DNA of 64,000 nt from SpSt-539 sp964549445 (GTDB lineage: Bacteria; Planctomycetota; Phycisphaerae; UBA1845; UTPLA1). The translations under genes and the position numbers were made by a program. The stretch is taken from the NCBI GenBank assembly GCA_964549445.1, contig CAZJVS010000003.1:62001-126000 (forward strand), written 5' to 3'. Of this stretch, positions 48,281-57,741 are shown in pieces (the first letter of the stretch is position 1; each line of letters starts with the position of its first letter). The notes beneath the pieces are model-generated. The model saw only the letters and a list, made by a program, of their open reading frames with translations, had not been told where the DNA came from and ran no database searches.

Positions 48281-50000
48281 AACGAAACTCCGCCGGCGAC
48301 CCGAAGACGCTGAGCATGAAGAATCGATACTGATCTGAATCGAGTGGGCGCCGAAAGTCGATCGTCAGTTCGGTCACTTGACCGCCTTCGACACGCGTGG
48401 GCATCACGGAATACTCGCCATGATCAATGGGCACACCCTGCTGAATCCGCTTTCCCCGGACGCGGGCCATCCGTCCCACAAAGCTGCTGAGAAAATGCTC
48501 GCGCTGCGTCGTCAGCTTGAGCGTCCGTGGGCCGACCCGCTCCACCACCGGCTCGATGATGTCGCTCAGCACGGCAACGCCCGGCCGTTGCGGGCCAATT
48601 CGCGCATCCGCGCGATCCTGGGCCCACAGTGCATCGTCCGGTTGCGGCGCGTTCAGGAAGAAGACCGTGTCATCCCGATTCACGGGTCGCCGAAACGATG
48701 CAGCTCCTGCGTCTATTTGGTGGTTCGCCTTCCACTCCACCAACGCCACGCCCGCGATGACGGCCTCGGTGTAGACGATGGGAATCACAATGAATAGGAC
48801 CACGGCCAGCTTCACCAGTGGACCGTTCTTGCGGTGCGTCAACCAGGCCGCCGTCAGATAAGCCAATCCAACGGATGGGATTGTCATCACGCGATCGTCG
48901 GCCGGCGTGCACGCCAGCACCGGTAGAAAGATCAGCGACCAGATTGCCATGGCCTGCACCGACCGGTCTTTGGCGTTCCACCGAAAAACGGCCCATGAAA
49001 AGAGGGCCAGCGCAGGAATCCCCGCCATGATCAGCCAGATTTTCGCGATCGCCTGCTGTTCGTGAGAATAAAGAAGGAACGGATTGATCTGGATCACCCA
49101 GCTAATCAGCAGAAGCAACGAACGGCCCGGCGCGCGAGCCAGATAGTCGCTCGTCGCGCGCAACGGATCGAGCATCATGTCGCCGTTGCTCGCGTACGAA
49201 CCGGCCGCATAAAACGCCAGAAATGCCGCGGCGACGATGCCGAAGGAGGCTGTCGCGATTGCCGCGCGACGACGGAATGACGCGTCGATGGGCTCTCGCC
49301 CGCTCAGTGCCCAATACATCAACGGCGGCCCCAGTACCAGCCCAAGCGAGACCTCCTTGGAACCCAATGCGATCAGATAAGTGACGATCGCCGACAGCAG
49401 CCGCCACGCCCCTCCAGCCAGCAGAAACCGGGCCATCATCCAGATGGAGAGAATCCCGGCTGCCAGCGCGCAAAGATCGCATCGCGCGGATGGAAAGATG
49501 ACCGGAATCGCGTGCCCCCCTGCAATGGCAAAAATCATGGCCGCCCAACGCGCACGGCGTTCGTCAGCCAGCGTTCGGTAGAGCCCGAGGACCACCCACA
49601 CCCCGAGGATGTAGAGAACGATGCTCGTGATCCGATAGCCGAGCGCGCGCTCGCCAAAGAGCAGGTAGTCCAAGTACAAGCTGTGCTCGGCAACCGGCCG
49701 GAAGAATCGAAACCGCAGATCGTCCGCGATCCACCATGGATATATCCACGCATCGCGCTCCGCCGCAACCTGCTGCGGATTCCGCACAAACTCGTAGAGG
49801 TGAAGCCGATCGATCCGGCCGGCACGGTAATCGCGGAACTGCCGCACGCTTCGATAGTCGTCGACGATGAACGACAGGAAGAAGCTCGGCACGTAGAGCA
49901 CGACAACGACGACCGCGAGGAACAGCCGCGGCCGCGACGTTTTGTCGTATCGCTCGACGAGGCCGATGCGCCGAGGGGCGCCGACTGCAGCGTCCGTCAT
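48255..50000 (-). CDS. Polytopic membrane protein, glycosyltransferase-like
   Basis: 581 residues with roughly twelve hydrophobic helices in the first 430 residues and a soluble C-terminal domain of about 150. An acidic pair in the first outer loop (FIVDDYRSV) and the RFFRPVAEHSLYLDYLLFG segment resemble GT-C type transferases (GT39/PMT-like), where such Asp residues bind the lipid-linked donor. I cannot name the family with certainty. The C-terminal soluble part is beta-rich and may bind a polymer. It is next to gyrB but more likely belongs to the envelope genes to its left. Confidence 0.7.
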   Translation of the reverse strand: MTDAAVGAPRRIGLVERYDKTSRPRLFLAVVVVVLYVPSFFLSFIVDDYRSVRQFRDYRAGRIDRLHLYEFVRNPQQVAAERDAWIYPWWIADDLRFRFFRPVAEHSLYLDYLLFGERALGYRITSIVLYILGVWVVLGLYRTLADERRARWAAMIFAIAGGHAIPVIFPSARCDLCALAAGILSIWMMARFLLAGGAWRLLSAIVTYLIALGSKEVSLGLVLGPPLMYWALSGREPIDASFRRRAAIATASFGIVAAAFLAFYAAGSYASNGDMMLDPLRATSDYLARAPGRSLLLLISWVIQINPFLLYSHEQQAIAKIWLIMAGIPALALFSWAVFRWNAKDRSVQAMAIWSLIFLPVLACTPADDRVMTIPSVGLAYLTAAWLTHRKNGPLVKLAVVLFIVIPIVYTEAVIAGVALVEWKANHQIDAGAASFRRPVNRDDTVFFLNAPQPDDALWAQDRADARIGPQRPGVAVLSDIIEPVVERVGPRTLKLTTQREHFLSSFVGRMARVRGKRIQQGVPIDHGEYSVMPTRVEGGQVTELTIDFRRPLDSDQYRFFMLSVFGSPAEFRFTTTQLAK

Positions 50001-50004
50001 GGGC

Positions 50005-52593
50005 TCAAATATCCAGGTTCTTGACGTGGATGGCGTTGGCCTCGATGAACTCGCGGCGCGATTCGACGTTGTCGCCCATCAGGATCGAGAAGATGCGGTC
50101 GGCGGCGCGGCCGTCGACATCCTGCTGCTCGGCGTCGGCCGCGTCTTCACTGACGACGACACGCATCAGCGAGCGGCGTTCGGGATCGAGTGTCGTTTCC
50201 CACAGTTCGTCGGCGTTCATTTCGCCCAGACCCTTGAAGCGCTTGATCTCGGCGCCGCGCCGGCCGATCTCGCGGACGCCGTCGCCCAGCTCCGCGGCGT
50301 TGGCCAGCTCAACGGGCTCGCCCTGTGCGGGCATGAGGACAAACTTTGCCGGCGGCAGCTCGCCCGTCACCAGCTCTTCGCGCTTCGCGAAGTAATCGTC
50401 GAGGGTCAGCCCGGCCGACTCCAACTTCGCGAGCAGCTCGGCCAGCGAGCGAGATTCGGTCAACTCCCAGCGTATGAGCCGGACCGGCGCTCCATCGCCG
50501 TTGGTCGGCGAATCGCCGACGCCCAGGAGCGTGCCGTCGATGACTTCGATTTCGCCGCAGCGCTGCTCGAGCGTTCGTCGAAAATCGAGAAACTCCTGGT
50601 CGCTATAGAAGTAACGCTCCTCGGAATTCGATTCGGCCCGAACCGTCGGCAGGGCGCCCGACTTCGGGTCGCGGTGCCGTGAGAGGAACTCGTTCAGCCC
50701 GATTCCGCGGCGGCCGAGCTGTCGCGCTCGCGCGGCAATCGCATCGACGACCTCCACCAGGTCGCGGAGCGCGCGGCCGGCGACTTCGCGATCGCTGCCG
50801 GCGTGATGAACGACCAGGCGTGTGCCGTCGATGCCCCACTCGAGCAGCTTCTGATTCATGACGACGTCGTTGAGGACATACTCCGCCTTCTTGCCCTTCT
50901 TGAGCAGGTAGAGCGGCGGCTGGGCGACGAAGATGTGGCCGCGGTCGATCAGGGGACGCATGTGCCGGAACAGGAACGTCAGCAGGAGGGTGCGAATGTG
51001 ACTCCCGTCAACGTCGGCGTCGGTCATGATGATGATCTTGCTGTAGCGGCGCTTTTCGACGTCGAACTCGTCCTGGCCGATGCCGCAGCCGATGGCCTGG
51101 AAGATCATGCGGATTTCTTCGTGGGCCAGGACGCGGTCGAACCGCGACTTCTCCACGTTAAGGATCTTGCCCTTCAGCGGCAGGACCGCCTGGAAGCGTG
51201 AGTCGCGACCCTGCTTGGCCGATCCGCCGGCCGAATCGCCCTCGACGAGAAAGACTTCGGTCGATTCGCGATCGCGGCTGCTGCAATCCCAGAGCTTGCC
51301 GGGGAGGTTGCCGCTCGACAGGGCCGTCTTGCGCGCGGCCTCGCGGGCCTTGCGGGCCGCCTCGCGCGCGACGGCAGCCGACACGGCCTTCAGGATGACG
51401 CGCTTCGCGTCACCCGGGTTTTCCTCCAGCCAATGGCCGAGCTGGGTGTTCACCGTCTGCTCGACAAAGGACTCGACCTCAGGGTTCATGAGGCGAACCT
51501 TGGTCTGTGCCTCGAACTGCGGTTCGGGAACCTTGACCGAAATGACCGCGGTCAGGCCTTCGCGAAGATCCTCGCCGGTAGGGACAAGGTCGCCTTTGAG
51601 AAGACTCTCCTTCTTGGCGTAGGCGTTCATCGTCCGCGTCAGGGCCGACTTGAAGCCCGTCAAGTGCGTGCCACCGTCAATGTTGTGAATGTTGTTGGCG
51701 AACGCCAGGATGCTCTCGGTGTAGCCGTCGTTCCACTGGAAGGCGACTTCGCACATCAGCCGAAGCTGGTCGTCGGTTGCGCGGAGAACCTGTGGCTTGT
51801 GCTGCGGCTCCTTGCCCTCGTTCAGGTAGCGGACGAATTCCTTCAGTCCATCCTGGAACCGGAACTCTTCGGACTTGCCGCTGCGCTCGTCCACCAGCTT
51901 GATCGATACACCTTCGTTGAGGTACGAGAGTTCGCGCAGCCGCTTCGCGAGCGTTTCATACTTGAAGGTTGTATCAGGGAAGATCTCAGGGTCGGGCTTG
52001 AAGTCGACGCGCGTTCCGGTCTTGCGCGACTGGCCGATCTGCTCGACCGGCTTGACGACGTGACTCTTCTCAAGGCGGATTGAAAAGACGCCACCGTCGC
52101 GCTGGACCTCAACGACCATCCACTCCGACAGGGCACAGACCACACTGACGCCAACGCCGTGCAATCCGCCGCTGACTTTGTAGCTGTTGCGGTCGAACTT
52201 TCCGCCGGCGTGCAGAACCGTCAGCACGATCTCGAGAGCGTCCTTGCCGTCAATGGCCGGGTTCTCGGGAACCCGCTTGGGACCGACCGGGATGCCGCGA
52301 CCGTCGTCGAGAACGGTGCAGGAACCGTCGGTGTTGAGTTTGACGAGGATATTCTTGCAGTGGCCGGCCATCGCTTCGTCAATGGCGTTGTCGACCACTT
52401 CGTAGACAAGATGGTGCAGACCGGCCTGCGACGTGTCGCCGATGTACATCGCCGGCCGCTTGCGAACGGCCTCGAGTCCTTCGAGGACGCGAATGGAGTC
52501 CGCGTCGTACGAGGGCCCGGCGGCCGGCGGACTGACAACCGGCTCTTCCAAATCGTCGGGTTTGTCGCTTTGGGGTTGGGTACTCATGAGCAT
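50005..52593 (-). CDS. gyrB: DNA gyrase subunit B
   Basis: ATPase subunit of type IIA topoisomerase. GHKL ATPase N-terminus (EVVDNAIDEAMAG, VLDDGRGIPV, YKVSGGLHGVGVSVV), transducer, TOPRIM with VEGDSAGGSAKQGRD, and IMTDADVDGSHIRTLLL with metal-binding Asp. A long insertion of about 170 residues lies inside the TOPRIM/tail region (from about 640), comparable to that of E. coli GyrB. 862 residues with the ATG at 52593; a second ATG two codons later is equally possible. Last gene of the replication cluster; gyrA is not in the window. Confidence 0.97.
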   Translation of the reverse strand: MLMSTQPQSDKPDDLEEPVVSPPAAGPSYDADSIRVLEGLEAVRKRPAMYIGDTSQAGLHHLVYEVVDNAIDEAMAGHCKNILVKLNTDGSCTVLDDGRGIPVGPKRVPENPAIDGKDALEIVLTVLHAGGKFDRNSYKVSGGLHGVGVSVVCALSEWMVVEVQRDGGVFSIRLEKSHVVKPVEQIGQSRKTGTRVDFKPDPEIFPDTTFKYETLAKRLRELSYLNEGVSIKLVDERSGKSEEFRFQDGLKEFVRYLNEGKEPQHKPQVLRATDDQLRLMCEVAFQWNDGYTESILAFANNIHNIDGGTHLTGFKSALTRTMNAYAKKESLLKGDLVPTGEDLREGLTAVISVKVPEPQFEAQTKVRLMNPEVESFVEQTVNTQLGHWLEENPGDAKRVILKAVSAAVAREAARKAREAARKTALSSGNLPGKLWDCSSRDRESTEVFLVEGDSAGGSAKQGRDSRFQAVLPLKGKILNVEKSRFDRVLAHEEIRMIFQAIGCGIGQDEFDVEKRRYSKIIIMTDADVDGSHIRTLLLTFLFRHMRPLIDRGHIFVAQPPLYLLKKGKKAEYVLNDVVMNQKLLEWGIDGTRLVVHHAGSDREVAGRALRDLVEVVDAIAARARQLGRRGIGLNEFLSRHRDPKSGALPTVRAESNSEERYFYSDQEFLDFRRTLEQRCGEIEVIDGTLLGVGDSPTNGDGAPVRLIRWELTESRSLAELLAKLESAGLTLDDYFAKREELVTGELPPAKFVLMPAQGEPVELANAAELGDGVREIGRRGAEIKRFKGLGEMNADELWETTLDPERRSLMRVVVSEDAADAEQQDVDGRAADRIFSILMGDNVESRREFIEANAIHVKNLDI

Positions 52594-52595
52594 CG

Positions 52596-53072
52596 CTATT
52601 CGTCGCCGTCCGATCCCAGGGTGTTATTCATATCGTCGCGCTCGATCGTACCGAGCTTATAGCTTATTTCGCGGACCGCTGTACCGCCTTTACCCGCTCG
52701 AATCGCCGCCAGCAATTTGCGACCGATCTCGCGCTCGAACGCGAATCGAATCGACGGATCATCGACCAAGACTGTCAGTCGTCCGCCGCGAAGACCCACG
52801 ACTTCGCTGTGGGCCCGCATCGATGGCGGCACCGTCTGTTCCCACAGGTCTCTCAGAGCCCCAAGCTTCAGAGCCGCCCGCAGATCCCGGCCGCCGATCA
52901 GCGATTTCGCCACGTCCCCGAGCGGCACTGCGGCGGGCCGACGACGCTTGTTGTACCGCGTCCAGAATATCCGTTGATGTTCCGGCGTTGCCCAAGCCAG
53001 CCCGGCGTCGGCCAGCAATTCCTGACGACGCGTCGGTCGGCGGCGCTGCGGCCGGCCCGCGTCGAGACTCAT
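52596..53072 (-). CDS. dciA: DciA-like DUF721 protein
   Basis: 158 residues with the DUF721 core (about 60-140): LRDLWEQTVPPSMRAHSEVVGLRGGRLTVLVDDPSIRFAFEREIGRKLLAAI. DciA is the DnaB-helicase loader or operator in bacteria lacking DnaC/DnaI, and its position between dnaN and gyrB supports that identity. Starts inside the dnaN stop (4-bp ATGA overlap) and ends 2 bp before gyrB. Confidence 0.85.
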   Translation of the reverse strand: MSLDAGRPQRRRPTRRQELLADAGLAWATPEHQRIFWTRYNKRRRPAAVPLGDVAKSLIGGRDLRAALKLGALRDLWEQTVPPSMRAHSEVVGLRGGRLTVLVDDPSIRFAFEREIGRKLLAAIRAGKGGTAVREISYKLGTIERDDMNNTLGSDGDE

Positions 53073-54163
53073 GACAGGTTCACCGGCATGACGACGTACA
53101 GGAAGTCTGATCCGCACCGCAACAGGCCCGGCTTGTTCGTTTCCTTCAACTCGAATGACACCTTTTCGCTGCATACCCGCAGGGCGTCGACCAGGAACGC
53201 CGGATTAAACCCGATCTCCATCTTAGGCCCGCTGTAGGTCGCATTCACGCGGATCGTGGCCTCGCCCTGCTCCGGGGCCCGGCTGCTGAAGACCAGCCCC
53301 TCACCTGAAACGGCGATACGCACGCCGCGCGACTCTTCGTTCGTCAGCAGGGCCGCCCGCCGGACCGCGCTCAGGAACTCGGCCGTTTCGAGTTCGATCT
53401 TCTTGTCGCAATCCTTGGGAATCACATCGTCGTACTTCGGGAAGTGGCCCTCGAGCAGCACGGTGCTGATGGTCGCGCGTGCGGTCCGGACAATGAGCTG
53501 GTTCGGCGACATTTTGACGTCAATCGGCTCGTCCGCATCGACATGCAGCCGATTAAAGGTCGTCATGGCCTTCGACGGCACGATGACGTCCGCGTCATTT
53601 CCGACGCTCTTTTCCAGCGAGGCCGAGGCCTTTGCGAGGCGGCGGCCGTCTGTCGCTATCAGCTGCAGTTTCTTGCCGCGCTTCTCCCAGAGCACGCCGT
53701 TGATGGCGTATCGGGTGGACTCTTTGGCGGCCGAGAAGACGGTTCGCTCAATGCAGGTACGAAGGGTATCGGCCCGGACGCGCAGGTCGGGCTCGCCATC
53801 CAGCTCCGGGACGGGAGGAAACTGCCGCACGTCCTGCCCGAATACCTGGAAATGGCTGTCGGATCCGCGGACATGACAGGTGTCGGCTTCGGTTTCGAGC
53901 GCGAGCGTCTCATCGGACGATTCGCGGACGATCGCGGCAAAGCGGTCGCCGGGAACGAGCGTTTCGCCCGGCTTGGAGACCTCGACTTCCTTGATGTGAT
54001 ATCGCAGGCCCAACTCCTGGTCGTAGGCCGTCAGAACCAACTCGTCCTTTGAGGCGGTAATCCGGATGCACTGCAAGATGGGCTTGGGTGTCCGGGTGGC
54101 GATAACTGCGGTCGTGGCGGTCAAGGCGTCGTGAAGGGCCAACCGGTCGCACATGATTTTCAT
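53069..54163 (-). CDS. dnaN: DNA polymerase III beta sliding clamp
   Basis: 364 residues with three repeated clamp domains. MKIMCDRLALHDALTA opens the first, the middle one holds FSAAKESTRYAINGVLWEK and FKLPG-like DDFPPVPEL variants, and the last ends LRCGSDFLYVVMPVNLS, matching the typical (Y/V)(L/V)(I/V)MPM(R/N)L ending. Tethers DNA polymerase to DNA. GGAAGGTG lies 6 bp before the ATG. dnaA lies 320 bp upstream. Confidence 0.97.
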   Translation of the reverse strand: MKIMCDRLALHDALTATTAVIATRTPKPILQCIRITASKDELVLTAYDQELGLRYHIKEVEVSKPGETLVPGDRFAAIVRESSDETLALETEADTCHVRGSDSHFQVFGQDVRQFPPVPELDGEPDLRVRADTLRTCIERTVFSAAKESTRYAINGVLWEKRGKKLQLIATDGRRLAKASASLEKSVGNDADVIVPSKAMTTFNRLHVDADEPIDVKMSPNQLIVRTARATISTVLLEGHFPKYDDVIPKDCDKKIELETAEFLSAVRRAALLTNEESRGVRIAVSGEGLVFSSRAPEQGEATIRVNATYSGPKMEIGFNPAFLVDALRVCSEKVSFELKETNKPGLLRCGSDFLYVVMPVNLS

Positions 54164-54482
54164 GATGACACCTTCCGTCGATGAATAACGAAGTAAGAAA
54201 TTCTTGTCGTCTCCGCCGTTCGTCGTGCTTGTGAGAAGCCCCGTGCCGGACGGTCGGCGAACTGCAGACTATTTTGTCGCAAAGCATTGAGCGCGACAAG
54301 CGGCGTCGCCGCCCGTGTCGGCAACCTGTGCGGCCGTCGACGGGTCGACGATGTGAAGTCGCCGGCCGCCCACAACGGCGCGCCGGCGCTCGGAATACCC
54401 GTGTGCAACGTCGACATTCGGCACAGACTATGCACAGGCGGCGCGCGGAATTCGTTGACGTGTTGTGAAACGGATTCGGACA
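54164..54482. other. dnaA-dnaN intergenic region
   Basis: 319 bp. Contains CTATGCACA (54428-54436), a 2-mismatch form of the DnaA box, and a perfect inverted repeat CGTCGAC-GG-GTCGACG (54335-54350). The dnaN leader lies at the low end. No open frame is credible. Confidence 0.4.
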
Positions 54483-55796
54483 TCATTCGCGCACGAGTTC
54501 GCGCTCCAACTCATCCAGCAACCCGCGCATCTCGGGGTCCGACGCCGCGCGTTCACCGATCGCGCGTTCGGCGTGCAGGACCGTCGTGTGATCGCGGTGG
54601 CCCATCTGTTTGCCGATCTCGTGGAGACTGTGCTTTGTCAGTCGCCGCGCGAGGTACATGCTGATTTGCCGCGGCAGGGCGACCGATTTGCTTCGGCTCG
54701 GGCCCGTTAGTTCGTGCTTTCTCAGCCCGTGCCGGGCGGCAACGGTTCGGAGAATAGACCGCAGCGGCACGATGGGATTTGCCCGTCGCTGTGCGACGCC
54801 CAACGTTTCGCGGGCCAGCTCGAGCGTGATGGGACCGCCGCTGCTCTGTGACTGGTTCTGCAGCTTTGCGAGCGCCCCCTCCAGCTCGCGCGGGCTGCGG
54901 GGTATTTCTTCGGCGATCAGCATGACGACATCGTCGCCCATCTCCATGCCGCGCAGCTTGGCCCGCTTGCTTACCATGGCGGCGCGGGTGTCGACGCAGG
55001 GCAACTCGACCTCAACGACCAGGCCCCATTTGAACCGGCTGGTCAGCCGTTCCTGCAGTCCGGCGATCGCGTCGGGCGGCCGATCGGCCGTAAGGATGAT
55101 CTGTCGTTGCTCCTGGTGAAGCGAGTTGAAGGTGTGAAAAAACTCGTCTTGGCTCCGCACGCGGGGGGCGAGCATCTGAACGTCATCGACGATTAGGAGG
55201 TCGGCATGGCGATACCGGTCCTGGAAGCGGTGAACGGCGTCGGAAGCGACTGCTTCGACGTAGTCACTCGCGAAGAGCTCGCACGAGAGGTACGCAACGC
55301 GCGTCCGCGGATTCAGATCGAGAATGCGGTGGCAAACGGCCTGAACGAGGTGGGTCTTGCCCGCGCCGGGCGTCCCGTGGATGAAGAGCGGGTTGTAGAT
55401 TCGCCCCGGCGCCTCGATTGTCGCGATGGCGGCGGCATGGGCCAGCCGATTGCACGGGCCGACCACGAAACGATCAAACGTGTACTCGGCGTTCAGGCGG
55501 AGCAACGGCTCGTCGGCCGCGGCCTCAACATCATGAAGCGACTGCCCGCCATTGCGGTACGCAAATCGGACGCCCACCAGCCGCCCGGTCGCCGCCTGGG
55601 CTCCATCGACAAATGCCGGCCGGCAATAGCGTTCGAGATAGACGGCCTGATCGTGATTGGCGGCCTGGACAACGAGTTCGCCGCGGTCGAGCCCGCCGAC
55701 GCGCAGCTCGGCAAACCAGTCTCGAACGAGTCCCGCGTGGCGATCTTTGACATATTGAAAGACACTATCCGGATTCAGACGCTTGGAAGATCGCAT
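54483..55796 (-). CDS. dnaA: Chromosomal replication initiator DnaA
   Basis: 437 residues. Domain I is short; the AAA+ core opens with YTFDRFVVGPCNRLAHAAA, Walker A GTPGAGKT (141-148), Walker B LLIVDDVQML and sensor-1 ILTADRPPD. The C-terminal box-binding motif is GHRDHTTVLHAERAI, with GH in place of the usual GG at its start. Binds DnaA boxes and opens the origin. ATG 55796 is preceded by two TGTGAC repeats and no clear Shine-Dalgarno. Confidence 0.95.
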   Translation of the reverse strand: MRSSKRLNPDSVFQYVKDRHAGLVRDWFAELRVGGLDRGELVVQAANHDQAVYLERYCRPAFVDGAQAATGRLVGVRFAYRNGGQSLHDVEAAADEPLLRLNAEYTFDRFVVGPCNRLAHAAAIATIEAPGRIYNPLFIHGTPGAGKTHLVQAVCHRILDLNPRTRVAYLSCELFASDYVEAVASDAVHRFQDRYRHADLLIVDDVQMLAPRVRSQDEFFHTFNSLHQEQRQIILTADRPPDAIAGLQERLTSRFKWGLVVEVELPCVDTRAAMVSKRAKLRGMEMGDDVVMLIAEEIPRSPRELEGALAKLQNQSQSSGGPITLELARETLGVAQRRANPIVPLRSILRTVAARHGLRKHELTGPSRSKSVALPRQISMYLARRLTKHSLHEIGKQMGHRDHTTVLHAERAIGERAASDPEMRGLLDELERELVRE

Positions 55797-56249
55797 AGTG
55801 TCACAAAGTCACAGGCCGTCCGGCGTCGTGTTCATACCGATGGCGGGCCGCCCGAAATCAGCACTAATGTTATGTTTCATCGAAAGTAACAGCAGTCGCG
55901 CCACTGCTGTTCACTGCGTCTGCATGTTACCCGAACGGCGCGCACGACGCAATCAAAATGTTCGCTTCGAAGTCGCTGTGCTGTGAACAAAGCTGCCGCG
56001 CGAAACACGGTTGAATCGCGCATCGCGTCCTCTGTGAAAAACTTGCGGCAAGGCGATGTCGTTGAGCGCGGTGATGTCACAAATTCTTCTCGCGGCGCGA
56101 ACAACTGGCGCGAGCACTTCGTCATAGAAACTGTGCTGACACTGATTTCTTCGTTGATTTACGAGGACTGATCTGATATAGCGTACGCCCAAGTCCTTGT
56201 CGCGAAGCGTTTCGGGCGGGGCTCACATTTAGACACGGAGGTATGTCGT
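55797..56249. other. Likely replication-origin region upstream of dnaA
   Basis: 453 bp between dnaA and the OmpA-like gene, AT-richer than its surroundings. DnaA-box-like nonamers TGTGAACAA (55982-55990) and TGTGAAAAA (56033-56041) each match TGTGGATAA at 7 of 9 positions, and TGTGAC occurs twice next to the dnaA start. Location beside dnaA-dnaN-gyrB makes it the best candidate oriC, but no perfect boxes or clear unwinding element were seen. Confidence 0.4.
56154..56182 (+). promoter_or_regulatory. Sigma-70-type promoter of the OmpA-like gene
   Basis: TTGATT (56154-56159), 17-nt spacer, TATAGC (56177-56182). It lies about 68 bp upstream of the ATG, with GGAGG (56237-56241) as ribosome site. 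Confidence 0.5.
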
Positions 56250-57011
56250 ATGTCACGGATGAACATGGCGCTAGCCCTGTCGCTCTCACTTCTGGTCCCG
56301 TTTTTCGCAGTCGGATGCGGTCCTGACGCGAAGGACAAGCGCATCGGCGAGCTCACCAAGGAAAACGATTCGCTGAAGGCAGAACTTGCCGATCGCGATT
56401 CGAAGATCAACGAACTCACCGCGAAGGATGAGGAAGCCCAGAAGGCCGTGCGCGATCTGAATCGCGAACTGGCCGATGCTCGCGACCGCGCTTCGCGCGG
56501 CTCGTCGGGCTCAACGATCAGTACGCCTCCGACCATCGTCGAGGCCCCGGCCGCCAAGGGCTGGGTCAACATGCCCGGCTTCGACATGATCAGCATACCC
56601 GGCGAAGTATTGTTTGATTCGGGCAAGGCGACGCTGCGGCCGGCCGGCAAGTCGACGCTCGACAAGCTCGTCGCCGACATTCGCGGCCGCTACTCCGATC
56701 GTGACATCTACGTCTTCGGTCACACCGACGACGAACCGATTCGCAAGAGCGGCTGGAAGGACAACTGGCAGCTTGGCGCCGAGCGATCGCTGACCGCATC
56801 GCGCTACCTGATCCAAGCCGGCATCGCGCCGAGCAAAGTCATCCAGGCCAACTGCAGCCAGTATCGGCCGCGCGCGATGGGCTCGACGGCGAGCAGCCGG
56901 AAGGAGAATCGCCGCGTGGACTTCTACGCGGTGATCAAGCACGGCGGCGCGTCGGAGATCGGCAGCGTCGGCGCCGCGGACTCGTCGCGCAACGGGCTCG
57001 CAGCTCGCTGA
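56250..57011 (+). CDS. OmpA/Pal-type peptidoglycan-binding lipoprotein
   Basis: 253 residues. Lipobox FAVGC (Cys23), then a coiled coil (about 28-80, heptads with Lys/Glu/Leu) and a Ser-rich linker. The OmpA domain (about 105-230) shows VLFDSGKATLRPAGKSTLDKL, IYVFGHTDDEPIR and a final RRVDFY motif. This layout anchors the outer membrane to the wall or to a motor-like complex. GGAGG eight bases before the ATG sets the start. Immediately upstream is the presumptive origin. Confidence 0.9.
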   Translation: MSRMNMALALSLSLLVPFFAVGCGPDAKDKRIGELTKENDSLKAELADRDSKINELTAKDEEAQKAVRDLNRELADARDRASRGSSGSTISTPPTIVEAPAAKGWVNMPGFDMISIPGEVLFDSGKATLRPAGKSTLDKLVADIRGRYSDRDIYVFGHTDDEPIRKSGWKDNWQLGAERSLTASRYLIQAGIAPSKVIQANCSQYRPRAMGSTASSRKENRRVDFYAVIKHGGASEIGSVGAADSSRNGLAAR

Positions 57012-57111
57012 GCCGCGTTCGCATCGAGAATTCGAAACTACGATGTCGACGTCCGCGACAATGGCGGGCGTCGCGTCGTTTCACGTTCCGTGCAAACGTC
57101 GAGCGCTTTCC

Positions 57112-57735
57112 ATGATCGCGATCATTGACCACGGCGAAGACAATTCGGGGCCGCTCGAGCGTGCATTCCGCGATGCCGGTGCGCCGGCCGAGCGCGTCAA
57201 TTCGGTCGAGCAACTTCAACGGGCATCGAAGGTCGTGCTCGCCGGGACCGCGCCGCTTCCGACCCTGATCCGCTCGCTGCGCGATCGCGAGCTGGTCGGA
57301 AGTCTCGTTCGCGCCGTTCTCGACGGCCGGCCGTTTCTCGGAATCGGCAGCGGCCTGCACGCCCTGCTCGACGTTTCATACGAGGAGGGCGAGCACACGG
57401 GGCTCGGCATCGTTCCCGGCAAGGCGATCCCGTTCGAGACCGACGCAACCGACCCAATCCGGCGGCAATACAAGCCCCCGCACATGGGCTGGGCGCCGGT
57501 CGAATGGGCCGCCCGATGCCCGCTTCTCAACGGATTGCAGAGCGGGGCTTCGTTCTTCTTCGATCACACCTGCCGCGCCCAGACGCTCGATCCGGAAGTC
57601 GCGGTCGCGTCCGCCCGGTTCGGCGTCGACTTCACGGCCGTCGTGTGGGACGGCCGTACTTTTGGCGTCCAGTTTCAACCCGAGAAATCGCAGGAATCGG
57701 GACAGGTCGTCCTGTCAAACTTCGCCTCGCTCTAG
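57112..57735 (+). CDS. HisH-like amidotransferase missing catalytic Cys and His
   Basis: 207 residues, the usual HisH length, with PFLGIGSGLHALLD where HisH has GICxGMQ. Gly79 stands at the position of the catalytic Cys. PPHMGWAPVEW is the expected oxyanion-side motif, and GVQFQPEKS has Gln189 in place of the catalytic His while Glu191 is kept. The LPGVGAF segment is also changed to LAGTAPL. It therefore cannot hydrolyse glutamine by the normal mechanism. HisH normally works with HisF in histidine synthesis; no hisF is adjacent. The start at 57112 matches the family N-terminus. It ends 7 bp before the convergent kinase gene. Confidence 0.87.
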   Translation: MIAIIDHGEDNSGPLERAFRDAGAPAERVNSVEQLQRASKVVLAGTAPLPTLIRSLRDRELVGSLVRAVLDGRPFLGIGSGLHALLDVSYEEGEHTGLGIVPGKAIPFETDATDPIRRQYKPPHMGWAPVEWAARCPLLNGLQSGASFFFDHTCRAQTLDPEVAVASARFGVDFTAVVWDGRTFGVQFQPEKSQESGQVVLSNFASL

Positions 57736-57741
57736 CGAGCG

